A DNA stretch of 64,000 bases from Paenibacillus sp. 1001270B_150601_E10 (GTDB taxonomy: Bacteria; Bacillota; Bacilli; Paenibacillales; Paenibacillaceae), in the NCBI RefSeq assembly GCF_015558675.1, contig NZ_JADMOL010000005.1, positions 253,874 to 317,873 of the forward strand, written 5' to 3'. Positions 25,388 to 34,885 of the stretch are shown in pieces. Position 1 is the first letter of the stretch. Every line of letters begins with the position of its first letter. The position numbers and the translations under genes were made by a program. Below the pieces are notes generated by a model that was given only the letters and a program-made list of their open reading frames with translations, had not been told where the DNA came from and did no database searches.

Positions 25388-25749
25388 GGTTCCACCTCCT
25401 AATGGTTACATAAACGATTATTCAAAAAGAGAAATATCTAAAAAACAGCATTCTCATTATAGCACAACCCTTATTAAGACACAAGTGCGGCTATCTGATG
25501 AATAAATCATAGGGGCATCCTGCAGAATATTTCGATTCTAGATGGATGTGATCGTCGATGCACTTCTTCTATTTGGAAGGATAATGCTTATGTCTTAAGT
25601 TTCAGTCTGAGGAGCTCACTCTGCAAGTCCTTATAAGATGAATCTAGTATCCTGTTCAAATTAAAAAGGGCTTTACCGCAATGAACGGTAACGCCCTTTA
25701 TGCTATATTCATATTGAAATAAATACGAAATGCTAGAGTGAGGTGAAGT
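25388..25749. other. Intergenic stretch, 362 bases
   Basis: Holds the secG promoter region, probably near 25440-25470 (A/T-rich, TATAATG on the minus strand), and the terminator of the kinase gene at 25664-25700. I see no gene in the rest. Confidence 0.5.
25664..25700. terminator. Terminator after the pdxK/thiD-like gene
   Basis: AAGGGCTTTACCG (25666-25678) pairs with CGGTAACGCCCTT (25686-25698) with one mismatch and a 7-base loop, flanked by A and T runs. Confidence 0.85.
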
Positions 25750-26574
25750 TTATTCCTCTTCTCCATGCTCTACAAGACGAAGTGCATTGTGGCGCAATGG
25801 TCCCACATACTCATTCAATGGGAAGGAGAAGCGAATTGCCTCTGTAATAAAGCGTTTTGCCGTACGAATGCTTTGCTTCACCTCATAGCCCTTGGCCAGT
25901 TCAGCCGCAATCGCTGCTGAGTACGTGCAGCCCGCTCCATGTGTATACGTCGTTTGAATAAGATCTGCTTCCAGAATCTCGAAGTCCTGACCGTCATACA
26001 ACACGTCGATAGAAGTCGGCAGGCCGATCTTGGAGCCTCCCTTCACCAGCACGTAGCGTGCGCCCTTCTCTTGAATCTTCACTGCTGCCTGCTTCATATC
26101 ATCAAGTGTTCGAATAGGTGCCGTACCTGCAAGCTGAGAAGCCTCGAACAGATTCGGCGTAACCACCGTTGCCTTAGGCACCAAAATATCGCGCAGTGCC
26201 TCGTTAAGCTCAGGATGAAGCGCCTCATCCGCTCCCTTGCACACCATTACCGGGTCCACCACCACATTCGGAATGTTGTGGTTCTCAATGGTGCGTCGTG
26301 CAAGCTCAATCATCTCAACGGATCCGAGCATCCCTGTCTTCATGCCTTGGATACCGATCGATAGGATCGTCTTCAACTGCTCTTCTACCGTAGAGATCTC
26401 TATTGGGAAGACGCCATGCGCCCAACCATGGTCCGGATCCATCGTCACGACCGTCGTAAGGGCTGTCATCCCATACACGCCGCGTTCCTGGAATGTCTTA
26501 AGGTCAGCCTGAATGCCAGCACCGCCGCTCGAATCCGAGCCTGCGAGCGTAAGAACTTTTTGAATTGGTTTCAT
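25750..26574 (-). CDS. pdxK: Pyridoxine kinase / hydroxymethylpyrimidine kinase (PdxK/ThiD family)
   Basis: The ATG at 26574 (MKPIQKVLTLAGSDSSGG) is chosen over a TTG at 26601, with AAGGGG nine bases upstream. 274 residues. Family blocks: AGSDSSGGAGIQADLKTF (substrate site), VVVDPVMVCKGADE, VVTPNLFEASQLAG, and the catalytic TYTHGAGCTYSAAIAAELAKG with its Asp/Cys-containing anion hole. The Cys and the TYTHGAGC block, together with the C-terminal SFPLNEYVGP, match the Bacillus enzyme first called ThiD and later shown to be mainly a pyridoxal kinase. No thi genes are near, so B6 salvage is the likelier role. Confidence 0.9.
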   Translation of the reverse strand: MKPIQKVLTLAGSDSSGGAGIQADLKTFQERGVYGMTALTTVVTMDPDHGWAHGVFPIEISTVEEQLKTILSIGIQGMKTGMLGSVEMIELARRTIENHNIPNVVVDPVMVCKGADEALHPELNEALRDILVPKATVVTPNLFEASQLAGTAPIRTLDDMKQAAVKIQEKGARYVLVKGGSKIGLPTSIDVLYDGQDFEILEADLIQTTYTHGAGCTYSAAIAAELAKGYEVKQSIRTAKRFITEAIRFSFPLNEYVGPLRHNALRLVEHGEEE

Positions 26575-26670
26575 CACTCGTAACCCCTTTGTAAGATACA
26601 ATGTCTAATCTACGTTTACTTAACGTTTACTTCTAAAGAAAATTATAGTCCTTACAAAGGGAATCTCAAG

Positions 26671-27642
26671 TTATTTTTGGACAACCGTTACATTTCCTGT
26701 CTCTGTGCGCACCTTGATGCGAAGCGCTCCGCCGCCATCCATATCTGGCAGGGACACATTCCCTAGCGTGGAATGAGCCGTTACTCGGCCGTCGAAGCCA
26801 TTAGCAGCTTTAACTACGATGTTGCCAAGCGTAACCTTAGCATCTACCGAATGCGGAGTCTCCTGCTCTACAACAAGATCTCCCGTTGTCACAGAAGCCT
26901 CAACATCCTGCTTCGTATCAATCAGCTTCACTTTGCCAAGCGCACTGCTGACATCTAGTCTTGCATCCAGCTTCACAGCCTGAATATCGCCCGCATCAGA
27001 ATGCAGCTCCGCGAACTCGCCCTGCACATTTTTGACAACGATCTGTCCCAGGTTGTTAACAGCTTTTAGCTGCTTCACCTGGAGCCCATCAATGCTTAAG
27101 TCACCAGCTGCTACTCGGGAATCCAACTGCTCCAATACGAAGCCAGCAGGTGCATGGATAATCACGTTGTGCTCGTAATTCTGTCCACCTAAGTCTAAGA
27201 GTGGAGTATCCTTCCACTTGCGATTGACAGAGAAGTCCAAGCTTAATGTTCCATTATGATCGATCTCTGCTTGGCTAATCGTATCAATCACCGATTGTGG
27301 AGCTTTCCCGTTCCATTCCACACGGTTCTGTCCGTCCGCTATCCACTCAATCTTCACCTTGCCTACATCCGCTTTCACTTGCAGCTTCTTAAGCTCTACA
27401 AATGATGTCTCATGATTATAGTCCTTGCCTTCACCAGAAGTGGAAGAACCCGCGGAACCTGCCTGATCACCATTCGACGAGGAGTCACCGGATGAATTTG
27501 CGGCTCCGGCAGCAAAGCCTACGCTTTTCTCGTATGTCGGATGGGAGGGATTGACGATATTATCAATGCCGAACATAAAGAGTCCTAGGCCGCCAAGCAC
27601 AATAGCCACCAAAGCAACCATATTCAGAATCAATCGATTCAT
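26671..27642 (-). CDS. DUF4097-family membrane-anchored beta-helix-like protein
   Basis: 323 residues. One N-terminal membrane segment (about 5-26), then a low-complexity Ser/Gly linker at 45-72. The rest is a beta-rich DUF4097 region with repeated 'G-D-L/G-N-V' turns (VAAGDLSIDGL, VTTGDLVVEQ, VTLGNIVVKAANG, STLGNVSLPDMDG, TETGNVTVVQK). The protein is probably outside the membrane. Its ATG overlaps the stop of the HAAS gene by four bases. PadR-HAAS-DUF4097 operons are common in Firmicutes and appear to answer envelope stress, but a molecular role is not established. Confidence 0.88.
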   Translation of the reverse strand: MNRLILNMVALVAIVLGGLGLFMFGIDNIVNPSHPTYEKSVGFAAGAANSSGDSSSNGDQAGSAGSSTSGEGKDYNHETSFVELKKLQVKADVGKVKIEWIADGQNRVEWNGKAPQSVIDTISQAEIDHNGTLSLDFSVNRKWKDTPLLDLGGQNYEHNVIIHAPAGFVLEQLDSRVAAGDLSIDGLQVKQLKAVNNLGQIVVKNVQGEFAELHSDAGDIQAVKLDARLDVSSALGKVKLIDTKQDVEASVTTGDLVVEQETPHSVDAKVTLGNIVVKAANGFDGRVTAHSTLGNVSLPDMDGGGALRIKVRTETGNVTVVQK

Positions 27643-28628
27643 GCCGCTCTCTCCTTTCGAATGTTGAATACCCAGCGCATATAACCGCCGGACAGTTTGC
27701 TGTAGCCTTTAATTAACGGCCATACCAATTGGATCAAGAAGATCCCTACTCCGAACATTATCAGAACCGCGCTTAGGTCAATTCCGTGGAAGGTGCCTCC
27801 CATGTACAGCTTAGTAACGAGAAGCGCCGGACTGAGAATAAGAATTAACGCGACTGCGCCAAGACTTAAGAACACTCCCCAGAAGGCGATAAGCAAAGGC
27901 ACCATAACGAGACTCACGAAAAAGACGCCAATCGCACCGCCCGCTGACCGCTTCTTTTTTATAGGCTTCTGCTGCTGAGCTGCTGGATCCTGCCCCTGGA
28001 ATCCATATGCAGATGCGTTCGGATCTTGCGCACCATATGGAGATGGATGCTTCCCTGGCATTCCGTATGCTGATGGATGCTCTCTAGGCGATCCATTTGC
28101 TGATGGGTGCTGCCCAGATGATCCATAGAAGGAAGTTGGAGCATCCATACGTCCCTGTCTAAAGGCTTCGCCATACATCGCTTCAGGCAATGGCTCATCT
28201 GAAGGGGGGGACGAAGGGAGATCTTCAGGCTCCGCGATCGTCTCATCTTTAGGTTCTTGACGCGGCTCTCTCGACGGTACCCGCATATATTCACTGATCG
28301 GAATCGGCGCCGACTTTCTTGGCGGGAGACTCGATTCTTTGTCTTCTTTCTGAAAAGATGGTGCGGTTCCATGCTCTACAGGCGCCTCTACCTGAAATGG
28401 CGGAATATCCGTCAGCGTCTCTGGCTTTCTCTCTCTTTGATCTTGAATGATTTCCGCAGCAAGCTCCTCGGGTACCCCAAGCTCTTTTGCAATCTCCTCT
28501 TCCGATCTGCCCTGCTGCTTGCTGAACTCAAAGTGTGCGTCGTATTCCTCTACAATCTCCATTCGCTCCTTTTCTGACAATGGCAGAAGCGCAGCCTCGA
28601 GCTTTAATAGAAACAGCTCCTTATGCAT
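27639..28628 (-). CDS. HAAS/DUF1700-domain membrane protein
   Basis: The ATG at 28628 (MHKELFLLKLEAALLPLSEKE) has GGGGTGA upstream and overlaps the PadR stop; a GTG nine bases earlier is possible. 329 residues: HAAS helical domain 1-65 (RMEIVEEYDAHFEFSKQQGRS, ELGVPEELAAEII), then about 150 residues rich in Pro, Ser, Gln and Gly with tandem HPSAYG/HPSPYG-like repeats. Three membrane helices follow at about 225-315. HAAS domains are thought to mediate association with the PadR and DUF4097 partners encoded on either side. Role in the envelope inferred. Confidence 0.87.
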   Translation of the reverse strand: MHKELFLLKLEAALLPLSEKERMEIVEEYDAHFEFSKQQGRSEEEIAKELGVPEELAAEIIQDQRERKPETLTDIPPFQVEAPVEHGTAPSFQKEDKESSLPPRKSAPIPISEYMRVPSREPRQEPKDETIAEPEDLPSSPPSDEPLPEAMYGEAFRQGRMDAPTSFYGSSGQHPSANGSPREHPSAYGMPGKHPSPYGAQDPNASAYGFQGQDPAAQQQKPIKKKRSAGGAIGVFFVSLVMVPLLIAFWGVFLSLGAVALILILSPALLVTKLYMGGTFHGIDLSAVLIMFGVGIFLIQLVWPLIKGYSKLSGGYMRWVFNIRKERAA

Positions 28629-28959
28629 CTCTCTCACCCCGTTCGGTTTCTTCCATTAGGTTCTGTACCCCTGTAACAAATCGATTCCATTCGGTGACAA
28701 GCTCGTTCATATAAGCTTTGCCCTCAGGCGTCAGCTTATAGTATTTGCGAGGCGGACCTTCTGTTGATTCCTGCAAATACGTTGTACAATGGCCATCCGC
28801 CACCATCCGTCTTAGAACCGGATAAAGCGCGCCTTCTGCAACTTCAATATGCTTGGATATTTGTTGAGCAAGCTCGAAGCCGTACTGATCCCGCTCATTA
28901 ATGAGCACCATCACACATAAACCGAGCACGCCTTTTTTAAATTGGATAATTTCCTTCAA
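28621..28959 (-). CDS. PadR-family transcriptional regulator
   Basis: Starts at TTG 28959 (MKEIIQFKKGVLGLCVMVLI), which has AGAGGGGTGA at the right distance; longer readings add non-homologous residues. 112 residues, the usual size of the short PadR class. Winged helix 10-80 (YGFELAQQISKHIEVAEGALYPVLRRMVADG) and wing with EGPPRKYYKLTPEG, then a dimerisation helix. First gene of the operon, so autoregulation through the dyad at 29023-29043 is likely. Confidence 0.93.
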   Translation of the reverse strand: MKEIIQFKKGVLGLCVMVLINERDQYGFELAQQISKHIEVAEGALYPVLRRMVADGHCTTYLQESTEGPPRKYYKLTPEGKAYMNELVTEWNRFVTGVQNLMEETERGERDA

Positions 28960-29022
28960 CCCTCTCACCCCTCTTGAACTGCAAATGCTGCGATATATGG
29001 CGACGCACCAGTTGTACGTGAC

Positions 29023-29043
29023 ATTCAGTATTGTATATTGAAT
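29023..29043. promoter_or_regulatory. Candidate PadR operator
   Basis: ATTCAGTAT and ATATTGAAT form a 9-3-9 inverted repeat with one mismatch, about 65 bases upstream of the PadR start. An A/T-rich dyad here fits autorepression. The binding protein is inferred. Confidence 0.45.
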
Positions 29044-29257
29044 AGTACCTTGATTTTCAGTATAGATCGGCCTGATATGCATCGCAAGGGCTCCACGGCA
29101 AAACTAGTCTTAAGTCCAGCGGTGTACCCGTCTTGCGAAGTGTGAATTTACTCACTTGTAAGCGCACACATTATCTATCTCCATTTGATATGTATATCAT
29201 CTGAAAAAGCTATCATCATTTACGCTTTTAGGAGGCTACATCTGGCGAAATGTAAAG

Positions 29258-29263
29258 TATAAT
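29258..29263 (+). promoter_or_regulatory. Candidate -10 element for odhAB
   Basis: A perfect TATAAT about 120 bases before the odhA start. The -35 position at 17 bases (GCTACA) is weak. The remaining leader shows no riboswitch that I recognise. Confidence 0.4.
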
Positions 29264-29384
29264 AAAGACGTTTCCAGTATTTATGAAACCATTAATAATA
29301 GACGACAGGTAATGTGGATGGGTCAATGAGAGGCAAAGTCATGTTCCTAACAACAGGATTGAACCCACGAGGAGGTTATGATTC

Positions 29385-32243
29385 ATGTCGGTTGGAATAT
29401 CAAGCCGAGGTACAGCCTGGGAGCAATATTATGGCCCAAACCTTGGATACATTCAAGAGCAGTATGAGCAGTATTTGAAAAATCCAGATGCCGTCGATGC
29501 GCAGTACAGAGAATGGTTCGAGCAGTACGGACCGCCTCCGCTCGAAGCTCCGACTGCAACACCTGCAAGCGCTGTCAATCCTTTGATCGCTCCAGAGCGC
29601 CCCGCTCTCGCCATCGGTCAGGAACAATTGATGCAAGCTGTGAATGCAGCGAAGCTCGCAGACCATATTCGCTACTTTGGACATTTGGCTGCAGATATCG
29701 ATCCGATCGGAATCGATGCCAAGCCGCTCCAATCCAGCTTCGAGCCTGAAGCCTATGGGCTAACGAAGGAGCAGTTGACTGCACTTCCGGCTAACCTGAT
29801 CTGGAGCGAGCCGCCGATCGGCGTTCATTCCGCTTGGGATGCGATTGAGCAGCTGAAGAAGTCATATACACGCACGATCGCTTATGACTTCGGCCACGTA
29901 CATGACAAGAACGAGAGTGTATGGCTGAAGAAGCAAGCAGAGGCGGAGCCTGCTCCTCTCTCCGATGACGAGAAGAAGAAGCTCTTGAAGCGCCTCATTC
30001 AAGTTGACCTGTTCGAGAAGTTCCTTCATAAGACCTTTGCTGGTCAGAAGCGCTTCTCCATTGAAGGCAATGATGCTCTCGTTCCGATGCTCGATGAGCT
30101 GATTGTCGCTTTCGCCAAGGACGGCGTCAAGAATATTCTGATGGGCATGGCTCACCGTGGCCGTCTCAATGTTCTCGCCCACGTGCTTGGCAAGCCATAT
30201 AGTGCCATTTTCTCTGAATTCCATCACTCGCCGAATAAGGATCTTGTTCCTTCCGAAGGCTCGACTGGCATCAACTTCGGCTGGACCGGCGACGTGAAAT
30301 ACCATATGGGTGCTGACCTTGAATTTGAAAGAGATCAGCTCCGCACGAAGATTACGCTCGCTAACAATCCGAGCCATCTGGAGTACGTAAACGCAGTCGT
30401 AGAAGGATTCGCACGCGCTGCTCAGGACGATCGCTCTGTTACCGGATATCCGACACAGGATACAAGCCGGGCGGCGGCAATTCTGATGCATGGAGACGCT
30501 GCCTTCCCTGGGGAGGGGATCGTGGCAGAAACCTTGAACTTCGCGAAGCTGAACGGTTATCAGAACGGCGGATCGCTGCACATCATCGTGAACAACCGCA
30601 TTGGCTTCACGACAGACAGCTCCGACTCTCGTTCGACCCTTTATGCTTCCGATGTTGCGAAAGGCTACGAGATTCCGATCGTACACGTTAATGCGGATGA
30701 CCCAGAGGCTTGTATCGCAGCCGTACGGATGGCTTTTGAATATCGTGAGACGTTCAAGAAGGACTTCCTGATCGACCTGATCGGCTACCGCCGCCATGGT
30801 CACAACGAGATGGATGATCCGAACGCAACGCAGCCGATTGTCTACAACAAAGTAAACAGCCACCCTGTTCCTTATCAGGTGTATGCGAACCGCCTGAAGC
30901 AGCAAGCGGTAATCACAGATGAAGAGCTTAAGCAGATGAAGGATGATGTTGAAGCTGAGCTTCAACAAGCTTATGAGAAAATGCGTGAGCGTACAGAATC
31001 CGACTATCCGCTTCATACAAGCAGACTTCCTCGCGCCAATGATCCGGTTCCAGCAAATACTGGAGTATCCGTGGAACTGCTGCAAGAGCTCAATCAGGCT
31101 CTGATCGATTATCCAGCGTCCTTCAAGCCATACTCGAAGCTTGAACGAATCATGAAGCGTCGCGCAGATGCGATGAAGGACGAGAATAAGGTCGACTGGT
31201 CGCTTGCAGAAGCGCTTGCCTTAGCAACGATTCTGGCTGACGGTCAGCCTATTCGCATGAGCGGCCAGGATGTACAGCGCGGCACGTTCGCGCATCGCCA
31301 CCTGATGATGCATGATCCGAACAATGGCAATACGTATTGCCCATTGCATCATATCCCGCAGGTGAAGGCATCCTTCGATATTCATAACAGCCCGCTCACT
31401 GAAGCTGCCGTGCTCGGCTTCGAATACGGGTACAACGTGTTCTCCCCAGAGACCTTTGTTATCTGGGAAGCACAGTTCGGAGACTTTGCCAACGTCGCAC
31501 AGGTCATCTTCGACCAATTTATCGCATCTGGCCAAGCAAAGTGGCATCAGTACTCCAATCTGACGATGCTCTTGCCGCATGGCTATGAAGGTCAAGGCCC
31601 TGAGCACTCCAGTGCAAGACTTGAGCGTTACCTTCAGCTCTCTGCGAACGGCAACTGGACGGTAGCCAACCTGACTAGTGCAGCACAGTATTTCCACCTA
31701 CTGCGCCGTCAGGCCGCAATTGGCGGAACGTTGGAGGCGCGGCCGCTTGTCGTGATGTCACCGAAGAGCTTGCTGCGCAATACACGCAGTGCTTCCTCTT
31801 TATCGGAGTTTACTGAAGGCACCTTCTCCCCGATCCTTGAGGAGCCACTGCTGGGCAGCAAGCCTGGCAAGGTACAGCGCTTGATCCTTTGCTCCGGCAA
31901 GATCGCCTTGGATCTCGAAGCTGAACTTGAGAATCATCAGGATCAAGATTGGAGCTGGCTGCACATTGTCCGTGTAGAACAACTCTATCCATTCCCTCAA
32001 GAGCAGATTGCTGAGGTTATGGGTCGAATGAAGTCTCTTAAAGAAGTGATGTGGGTACAGGAAGAGCCGCAGAATATGGGGGCATGGTCCTTTATGGAGC
32101 CTCGTATCCGAGCAATCCTGCCTAAAAATACGTCCCTTAGCTATGTGGGAAGAGGCGAGCGTTCCTCCCCATCCAGCGGTTACGCAGATGTGCATAGTCA
32201 TGAACAGCGTCAGATTATTCAGACATCCCTTAAGCTTTCATAA
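29385..32243 (+). CDS. odhA: 2-oxoglutarate dehydrogenase E1 component
   Basis: 952 residues, ATG at 29385 behind GAGGAGG. It decarboxylates 2-oxoglutarate with thiamine diphosphate and succinylates the E2 lipoyl group. Visible: N-terminal E2-binding segment ([20 protein letters not shown]), ThDP/active-site blocks [18 protein letters not shown] and [10 protein letters not shown], the metal-binding NNRIGFTT, and [11 protein letters not shown]. The transketolase-like half contains [12 protein letters not shown] and [20 protein letters not shown]. Length matches Bacillus OdhA. It is followed after 53 bases by odhB, in one operon. E3 (lipoamide dehydrogenase) is not in the window. Confidence 0.98.
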   Translation: MSVGISSRGTAWEQYYGPNLGYIQEQYEQYLKNPDAVDAQYREWFEQYGPPPLEAPTATPASAVNPLIAPERPALAIGQEQLMQAVNAAKLADHIRYFGHLAADIDPIGIDAKPLQSSFEPEAYGLTKEQLTALPANLIWSEPPIGVHSAWDAIEQLKKSYTRTIAYDFGHVHDKNESVWLKKQAEAEPAPLSDDEKKKLLKRLIQVDLFEKFLHKTFAGQKRFSIEGNDALVPMLDELIVAFAKDGVKNILMGMAHRGRLNVLAHVLGKPYSAIFSEFHHSPNKDLVPSEGSTGINFGWTGDVKYHMGADLEFERDQLRTKITLANNPSHLEYVNAVVEGFARAAQDDRSVTGYPTQDTSRAAAILMHGDAAFPGEGIVAETLNFAKLNGYQNGGSLHIIVNNRIGFTTDSSDSRSTLYASDVAKGYEIPIVHVNADDPEACIAAVRMAFEYRETFKKDFLIDLIGYRRHGHNEMDDPNATQPIVYNKVNSHPVPYQVYANRLKQQAVITDEELKQMKDDVEAELQQAYEKMRERTESDYPLHTSRLPRANDPVPANTGVSVELLQELNQALIDYPASFKPYSKLERIMKRRADAMKDENKVDWSLAEALALATILADGQPIRMSGQDVQRGTFAHRHLMMHDPNNGNTYCPLHHIPQVKASFDIHNSPLTEAAVLGFEYGYNVFSPETFVIWEAQFGDFANVAQVIFDQFIASGQAKWHQYSNLTMLLPHGYEGQGPEHSSARLERYLQLSANGNWTVANLTSAAQYFHLLRRQAAIGGTLEARPLVVMSPKSLLRNTRSASSLSEFTEGTFSPILEEPLLGSKPGKVQRLILCSGKIALDLEAELENHQDQDWSWLHIVRVEQLYPFPQEQIAEVMGRMKSLKEVMWVQEEPQNMGAWSFMEPRIRAILPKNTSLSYVGRGERSSPSSGYADVHSHEQRQIIQTSLKLS

Positions 32244-32296
32244 TAAAGAACGGCAGCCTACCATCTTCCAGCTTCAACCATAAGGAGGTCACAACC

Positions 32297-33604
32297 GTGG
32301 CAGAGATCAAAGTCCCTGACTTAGGAGATTCTATCACCGAAGGAACGTTACACAAATGGCATGTAAAGCAAGGCGATGCAGTCAAGCAAGGCGATGTGCT
32401 TGCTGAACTTGAAACCGATAAAGTAAATCTTGAAATTGCAGCAGACGAAGACGGCGTTATCGAACAGATCGTACGCCAGGACGGTGACTCAGTCCTGGTT
32501 GGTGAAGTGATTGCGATTCTAGGTGCGGGTGGAAGCTCCGCTTCCCCCGCGCCAGCAGCAAGCAGCGAGCCTGCTTCAGCTGAGCCGCAAGTAGCGGCTG
32601 CAGTCGAGGCGCCTACGAAGCCTGCTGATGTGACTGCAGCTGCTTCGGCTCCTGAGGCTGTACCTGCGCCGGATGCCGATACTTACGCTACGCCAGGAGC
32701 AAGACGTCTGGCTCGCGAGCAAGGCATTGATCTAAAGAGCGTGCAAACACGCGATCCGCTCGGTCGCGTGACACAAGACGATGTTGAGGCACAGGCTCGT
32801 GCTAAGGCAGCTGGCACTTCTGCACCGCAAGCTGCGGCTCCAGCTCCAGCAGCATCTGCTCCTGCTGCTAAAGCGGCTTCCGCAGCGGATGCATTTGCAG
32901 GCAAGGCTGTGGACATTCAGAAGATGTCCCGCCGCCGCCAAACAATTGCGAAGCGCCTTGTGGAGGCTCAACAAACGGCAGCGATGCTGACTACGTTCAA
33001 TGAAGTCGATATGACGGCCATCATGGATGTTCGCAAGCGCCGTAAAGATCGTTTCAAAGAGAAGTACGAAGTGAATCTTGGCTTCATGTCCTTCTTCACG
33101 AAGGCTGTCATCGGCGCGCTCAAGGCTTACCCGCTGCTTAACGCTGAGATTGCAGGCGATGAGCTGATTGTGAAGAAGTTCTATGATATCGGAATCGCGG
33201 TATCCGCGAAGGAAGGCTTAGTCGTTCCTGTCGTAAGAGATGCGGATCGCTTGGGCTTTGCGGAGATCGAGAAAGAGATCGTTGAGCTTGCCAACAAAGC
33301 ACGCAACAATAGCTTGTCCATCTCTGATCTCCAAGGCGGTACGTTCACAATTACAAATGGCGGCGTATTCGGGTCTCTCTTGTCTACCCCGATCCTGAAC
33401 GCACCGCAGGTTGGTATTCTTGGCATGCATAAGATCCAAATGCGTCCAGTCGGTGTCGACAACGAGCGTATCGAGCTTCGTCCAATGATGTACATTGCTC
33501 TCTCCTACGATCACCGAATCGTAGATGGTGCAGAAGCGGTAAGCTTCTTGGTGAAGGTGAAGGAATTGCTTGAGGATCCTGAATCCTTGCTGCTGGAAGG
33601 TTAA
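32297..33604 (+). CDS. odhB: 2-oxoglutarate dehydrogenase E2, dihydrolipoyl succinyltransferase
   Basis: 435 residues with AAGGAGG before the start at 32297. Lipoyl domain 1-77 with the modified Lys42 in [10 protein letters not shown], an Ala/Pro/Glu linker, an E1/E3-binding domain about 131-167 ([15 protein letters not shown]), and a second Ala/Pro linker. The catalytic acyltransferase domain follows from about 205, with His406 and Asp410 in [16 protein letters not shown]. It accepts the succinyl group from E1 and passes it to CoA. The very Ala/Pro-rich linkers are normal for the family. A terminator follows at 33718-33768. Confidence 0.98.
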   Translation: MAEIKVPDLGDSITEGTLHKWHVKQGDAVKQGDVLAELETDKVNLEIAADEDGVIEQIVRQDGDSVLVGEVIAILGAGGSSASPAPAASSEPASAEPQVAAAVEAPTKPADVTAAASAPEAVPAPDADTYATPGARRLAREQGIDLKSVQTRDPLGRVTQDDVEAQARAKAAGTSAPQAAAPAPAASAPAAKAASAADAFAGKAVDIQKMSRRRQTIAKRLVEAQQTAAMLTTFNEVDMTAIMDVRKRRKDRFKEKYEVNLGFMSFFTKAVIGALKAYPLLNAEIAGDELIVKKFYDIGIAVSAKEGLVVPVVRDADRLGFAEIEKEIVELANKARNNSLSISDLQGGTFTITNGGVFGSLLSTPILNAPQVGILGMHKIQMRPVGVDNERIELRPMMYIALSYDHRIVDGAEAVSFLVKVKELLEDPESLLLEG

Positions 33605-33717
33605 TCTCATCAAGCTTCCAGAATGATACCAGCTGAAGTTGTTACATCCATACTTAAGATGAATAAGTCTGAATGACTTGATCATGAGCCGCACCACAAA
33701 CACATGACATTCAACCG

Positions 33718-33768
33718 CCCCTGACAGAGATTCGCCGTATGGCGACACTCCTTGTTCAGGGGTTTTTG
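33718..33768 (+). terminator. Terminator of odhAB
   Basis: CCCCTGA (33718-33724) pairs with TCAGGGG (33756-33762), with an inner stem CGCC/GGCG and a TTTTTG tail. Confidence 0.8.
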
Positions 33769-33902
33769 ATTTGCAAGAGTAACCAGCAACTTCAAAAACA
33801 GACATTAACCCTTTTGCGTATCCGCAGGAAACAGAAAATAAATAAAATAAGGAGTCCGTTATAACCGAGTGATCTTAGTATCCAATCGTTTAACGATATC
33901 CG

Positions 33903-34541
33903 CTATATAGATCGTTTTTTGTTGAGCAGCAGCCGATAACACATTAATCCATGTCCAGAGATGGCGTCATCTGGAATCGAGAAGTCATGTGGTGCAGTCA
34001 TCTCAAAACCACTATCTTCAATAACCTGCAGCATAAAAGGTGGGCTTGCCAGTGGATAGTCTAAGGTCATGACGAGTGTGCCTCCGCTTTTTAGTGTCCG
34101 ATGGAATTCCTTCATCACTACTGGCTTTAACGAGTCTGGCAGGTGTTCAAATACCGAAATGCAGAAGATCGTATCAAACGTCTTATCTCCATAGGGCAGC
34201 ATGCTAAGATCAGCCCGAAGCAGTTTGAGTCTGTTCAGGAAGCCCTCCTGCTTAATTCTCGCCGCCCCCTGCTCCCCGAAGTCTGCTGCAATGTCTTTGA
34301 GAATAGCGGAATGAGACAAAATCTTTGGATCGAGGTCACAGCCATGAACCTCAGAACAATGCTCCGTTAGCCAGAACTTGAACGGGTGGCTGATACCGCA
34401 GGCTGCATCCAGGACGCAGCCCTTCGCATATTGGCTTGCCCATGCGTACTCGTATGGACGGCTCCACCAGAACGAAGGCAGTGGAAGAACCACTTGATCC
34501 AGCTTAGGATCACTCTTTTTAAAAAAACTTGGCAGAGTCAT
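33903..34541 (-). CDS. Class I SAM-dependent methyltransferase
   Basis: The ATG at 34541 (MTLPSFFKKSDPKL) is chosen because AAGGAG lies eight bases upstream; earlier ATGs lack a site. 212 residues. Motif I is VLDAACGISHPFKF (about 65-78), motif II VHGCDLDPKILSHS, and post-motif FDTIFCISVFEHLPDSLKP matches the Methyltransf_11 group. The last residues carry no membrane segment. The substrate cannot be told: neighbours are odhAB and an SLH protein, and no operon partner is seen. Confidence 0.87.
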   Translation of the reverse strand: MTLPSFFKKSDPKLDQVVLPLPSFWWSRPYEYAWASQYAKGCVLDAACGISHPFKFWLTEHCSEVHGCDLDPKILSHSAILKDIAADFGEQGAARIKQEGFLNRLKLLRADLSMLPYGDKTFDTIFCISVFEHLPDSLKPVVMKEFHRTLKSGGTLVMTLDYPLASPPFMLQVIEDSGFEMTAPHDFSIPDDAISGHGLMCYRLLLNKKRSI

Positions 34542-34885
34542 CTTATCTCTCCTTACATCACCGCCTGACATTATGATCTCAGCATATGCACAGATCAAGG
34601 ATCTTGCTCATCTGGCTAATGATCATTTAGAAAAGCAACTTTCGTTGCTGTCAGGTGCACCCCTCCGGATGATATATTCCAATTAAAATGGAAACTTCCA
34701 TGCGGTACAGATTCTGAAACTAATCTTGGTCGAAATAATCTATACATTTGTCACGATATGAACGAGATACACAGGAGATGATCCTATTATGCGTTTACCA
34801 AGTCGTTAAGGGGTACCGTAATGACGGCTCTCAGATACATCAACTTATCTAACCATAACGCATTGTATTTTATTTTGGGGGGAAG
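34542..34885. other. Intergenic stretch, 344 bases
   Basis: Divergent promoter region between the methyltransferase and SLH genes. It contains a small perfect hairpin AGCAAC-TTTC-GTTGCT at 34634-34649, and a six-codon frame (ATG CGT TTA CCA AGT CGT TAA, 34790) behind AGGAG. I see no recognised riboswitch. Confidence 0.4.

Noticed and set aside
29862-31085. Long open frame antisense to odhA
   Set aside because: It lies wholly opposite a strongly supported gene, has no ribosome site and reads as low-quality protein; it comes from the codon bias of odhA.
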